Part shown: positions 61,869-64,000 of the stretch, one piece after another
Layout: every line of letters begins with the position of its first letter
Numbering within the stretch: the first letter of the stretch is position 1
Assembly (NCBI RefSeq): GCF_013294115.1
Contig: NZ_JABSNP010000013.1
Span: forward strand, 62,001-126,000
DNA length: 64,000 nt
From: Hymenobacter caeli
GTDB lineage: Bacteria; Bacteroidota; Bacteroidia; Cytophagales; Hymenobacteraceae
Direction: 5' to 3'
The notes under the pieces: model-generated
Told to the model about the DNA's origin: nothing
Seen by the model: only the letters and a program-made list of their open reading frames with translations
Databases searched by the model: none
Position numbers and translations under genes: made by a program

Positions 61869-62846
61869 CTACCAGAACTTGTTGGTGCACACCACCTGGG
61901 CTTTTTTCTTCAGCCGCAGCCCCAGCAGTATTTCGTGGCTGCCGGCGTGGTAGCCGGACAGCCCGGAGAGGCCGGCGTCGTAGGAGTAGCCCAGCGTGAG
62001 CTGCTCGTAGCTGAGGCCCACCATGGCCACGGCCGAGTCGAAGGCCCGCCAGGACACGCCCACCCACAGCAGGTCCTGGTACTTGAGCTTGGCGTTGAGG
62101 TCCACCGAGAGCGGGGCCGGGTCCACGGCCTTCACCAGCACCGACGGCACCAGCGACCAGTCGTCGTCGAGCTTCACCCGCACCCCGGCCGTGGCGAAGT
62201 AGTGCCGCCGCAGGGAGTTGCCGGGCGCGCCCGCGTCCACCTGGTTGGGCCCGTAGGAAAAGTTGAGCCGGTTGGCCAGCAGCTGCGCGCTCGACACCCC
62301 GAAGTAGAAATCGGGGCTGTACACCCACACGCCCACCGAGCCGTCGAGCACCCGCGAAGCGGCGCTGGCCGCCACGGTCGTGGGGTCGAAGAAGTGCAGC
62401 TGCTCCCCGTCGACGGCAAACTGCTGCATGCCCGCCGACACGCCCAGGGCCATGCGGATTTTATTCGTCAGCACCAGGTTGACGGCATAGGAGCCGTATA
62501 CCCCGGTTCGGCTCGTGGGCCCGGTCACGTCGTTGTACACGAGGGCCCCCAGCGCGTGAAACGGCCGGTGCCGGTCGCGGATGGTGCGCTTGCTGGTGCT
62601 GCGCCACTTGCCCAGCGAGGAGCTGATGCTGGCGTAGTACGTCTTGGGGGCCCCTTCCAGCCCCACCCACTGGGTGCGGTAGCTGAGCTTGACGTCGATG
62701 TAGTCCTCCACGCCGGTGGCCCCCGGGTTCAGGAGGGAATTGTTGTTCATGTACTGGCTGTACTGCGCCTGCTGCTGGGCCCGGGCCGGCGCGGCGGCCA
62801 GCAGCAGCAGCAGCGAAAGCAGCAGCAGAGGTAGGGTTCTTTTCAT
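61869..62846 (-). CDS. PorP/SprF family type IX secretion-associated outer membrane protein
   Basis: The 325-residue protein has a signal peptide ending PARAQ and then QAQYSQYMNNNSLLNPGATG, the PorP/SprF opening. An outer membrane beta-barrel pattern follows (RTQWVGLEGAPKTY, GVYGSYAVNLVLTNKIRMALGVSAGMQ). These proteins help type IX secretion or anchor gliding adhesins such as SprB. It follows the gliding-type gene at 62919 on the same strand by 72 bases, the usual pairing of a CHU_C/T9SS type B protein with its SprF partner. Confidence 0.93.
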   Translation of the reverse strand: MKRTLPLLLLSLLLLLAAAPARAQQQAQYSQYMNNNSLLNPGATGVEDYIDVKLSYRTQWVGLEGAPKTYYASISSSLGKWRSTSKRTIRDRHRPFHALGALVYNDVTGPTSRTGVYGSYAVNLVLTNKIRMALGVSAGMQQFAVDGEQLHFFDPTTVAASAASRVLDGSVGVWVYSPDFYFGVSSAQLLANRLNFSYGPNQVDAGAPGNSLRRHYFATAGVRVKLDDDWSLVPSVLVKAVDPAPLSVDLNAKLKYQDLLWVGVSWRAFDSAVAMVGLSYEQLTLGYSYDAGLSGLSGYHAGSHEILLGLRLKKKAQVVCTNKFW

Positions 62847-62918
62847 AACAATAATTGCCTGAGGGTCTGGCCAGGAAGAAAGGAAATCTGCTTCGACAAG
62901 CGCAAGAGGACGTTTTAT

Positions 62919-64000
62919 TTAGTATAGAATCGTGATTGGCCCGCTGTAGGACCGGCCCAGCGGGCCCCGCGTGACGACCACGTAGTAGTAGGTGCCCACC
63001 GGCGCGGGCTGGCCGTTGATGTCGCCGCGCCACTCGTTGGCCCGGCTGTAGTGGTCGGCCGAGAAAATCTTGTTGCCCCAGCGGTTGAACACGCTCACGG
63101 TGTTGTCGGGGAACTGCTCGATGAACTCAATCTGCCAGGTGTCGTCGCGGCCGTCGCCGTTGGGCGTGAAGGCGTTGGGAATGCGGATGGGCGGCAGCAC
63201 GGTCACCGTCACCTGGTCGGAGCTGGCGCAGCCCCCGGTCCCGGCCGTAAGGGTGTAGGTCGTGGTCACCGTGGGCGAGGCCGCGGGCAGCAGCTGGTCG
63301 TTGGTCGGGAACGTCAGCCCCGTGGCCGGCGTCCACACCACGGGCGTGCCGTTGGAGCTGCCTTCCAACAGCACGGAGCTGCCGAGGAGAATCTGCTTGT
63401 CGGGGCCCGCGCTCACCAGCACCGGCGGGAGAATCTGCGCGGCCACGCCGTTGGAAACGGCCGTGACGGGCTGCCCGCACGCATCGGTCGTGCGCAGGCG
63501 CAGCGTCACCACCTGGCCGTCGCGCAGCGTCGTGCTGGTGAAGACCGGGTTGGTGGCCCCGGCCACGTTGTTGCCGTTTACCAGCCACTGGTAGGCGGGC
63601 GCGGGCCCGGCCCCGCTGATGCTCGCAACGCTGAAGGTGAGCGGCTCGCCCGGGCACACGGGCCCGGCCGGCTGCACGGCAATGGCGAGCGTGGGCGGCG
63701 GCGTGGGCGTGCGCGTCACCGCGACGGTGGCCGCCACCGGCCCGGTGCTGCACAGCCCCGCCGTGGGCGTCACCTCCACCCGCACCTGGTCGCCGGTAAC
63801 CAGGGTGCTGCTGGTGAACGTGGGCCCGCTGGCCACGGCCACGTTATTGACAAACCACTGGAAAGTGGGCGCAGGGCCCGCGTTCGCGACTACGGCCGTG
63901 AAGGTGAGGGCCGTGCCAGGGCACTGCGTGGGCGGGGTATCCAGGCTCACGGTGGGCGTGGTGACGGGCTGCACCCGCACCGCCACGACGTTGGAAACCG
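62919..64000 (-). CDS. C-terminal part of a gliding-motility-associated T9SS type B protein (cut by window end)
   Basis: The reading frame is open to the right edge, so the N-terminus is missing. At least 360 residues are visible: repeats of Ig/PKD-like domains (TVSLDTPPTQCPGTALTF, PPTLAIAVQPAGPVCPGEPLTF) with paired Cys, then the CHU_C domain IRIPNAFTPNGDGRDDTW and FNRWGNKIF ending PITILY. Such domains direct large adhesins through type IX secretion and link to PorP/SprF. The whole protein could be several thousand residues. The neighbouring PorP/SprF gene supports the function. Confidence 0.92.
   Translation of the reverse strand, partial: VSNVVAVRVQPVTTPTVSLDTPPTQCPGTALTFTAVVANAGPAPTFQWFVNNVAVASGPTFTSSTLVTGDQVRVEVTPTAGLCSTGPVAATVAVTRTPTPPPTLAIAVQPAGPVCPGEPLTFSVASISGAGPAPAYQWLVNGNNVAGATNPVFTSTTLRDGQVVTLRLRTTDACGQPVTAVSNGVAAQILPPVLVSAGPDKQILLGSSVLLEGSSNGTPVVWTPATGLTFPTNDQLLPAASPTVTTTYTLTAGTGGCASSDQVTVTVLPPIRIPNAFTPNGDGRDDTWQIEFIEQFPDNTVSVFNRWGNKIFSADHYSRANEWRGDINGQPAPVGTYYYVVVTRGPLGRSYSGPITILY

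Noticed and set aside
61469..61999. Open frame of 176 residues across the end of the PorP/SprF gene
   Set aside because: No ATG start, basic low-complexity sequence, overlaps a well supported gene, and no conserved motif.
1..64000. Search for CRISPR arrays, tRNA and rRNA genes, and phage modules
   Set aside because: No regularly spaced repeats, cloverleaf-like sequence, rRNA sequence or phage structural genes were recognised by eye; a tRNAscan or Infernal run would be needed to exclude small RNA genes.

Overview
The window looks like chromosomal DNA from a high-GC member of the Bacteroidota, most likely the Hymenobacter group. Direct signs are a SusC/SusD pair, several type IX secretion (T9SS) C-terminal sorting domains, a gliding-motility-type C-terminal domain next to a PorP/SprF protein, lipoproteins with Bacteroidota-style lipoboxes, and -7 promoter boxes of the TAnnTTTG kind. 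No tRNA, rRNA, CRISPR array, intact insertion sequence or phage was seen.

Region 1 (0-28.5 kb) is almost entirely minus strand and is a secreted peptidase/hydrolase block: two beta-lactamase-like serine hydrolases, an M28 aminopeptidase-like enzyme, an S9 oligopeptidase, a POT peptide transporter, a prolyl-iminopeptidase-like hydrolase, an amidohydrolase, a DPP-IV-like peptidase, four DUF885 paralogues (HEAIPGHH motif), an M48 membrane protease and a TlpA-like thioredoxin. They fit stepwise breakdown of protein to peptides followed by peptide import. The one large plus-strand gene here, a secreted sugar-dehydrogenase-like protein, is bracketed by two inverted repeats.

Region 2 (28.7-32.9 kb) is a compact plus-strand operon: KaiC, KaiB, a second KaiB-like protein and a two-PAS histidine kinase. 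It resembles a KaiA-less Kai timing system with its output kinase. The KaiC has a Ser-Ser pair at the phosphorylation position, an altered second Walker A motif and a long C-terminal coiled coil.

Region 3 (33-49 kb) holds a large T9SS adhesin with a lectin-like domain, a fused GH3/beta-lactamase enzyme, small membrane and cytoplasmic proteins, an acyl-CoA ligase, an Rpn-type nuclease followed by a 147-bp palindrome, a pair of paralogous secreted proteins, proC, a DUF2059 protein and a DUF5009-type acyltransferase.

Region 4 (49-55.5 kb) is a SusC-SusD-lipoprotein uptake operon with a long palindrome between susC and susD. Region 5 (55.6-64 kb) has a family-10-like glycosyl hydrolase, a rhomboid protease beside a protein sharing its N-terminal motif, a PA14/T9SS protein, a PorP/SprF protein and the C-terminal part of a gliding-associated protein cut by the window edge.

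Dispersed palindromic repeats of several families lie between these genes. One forms the C-terminal tail of the peptide transporter and another is inserted in frame into the GH3/beta-lactamase enzyme.
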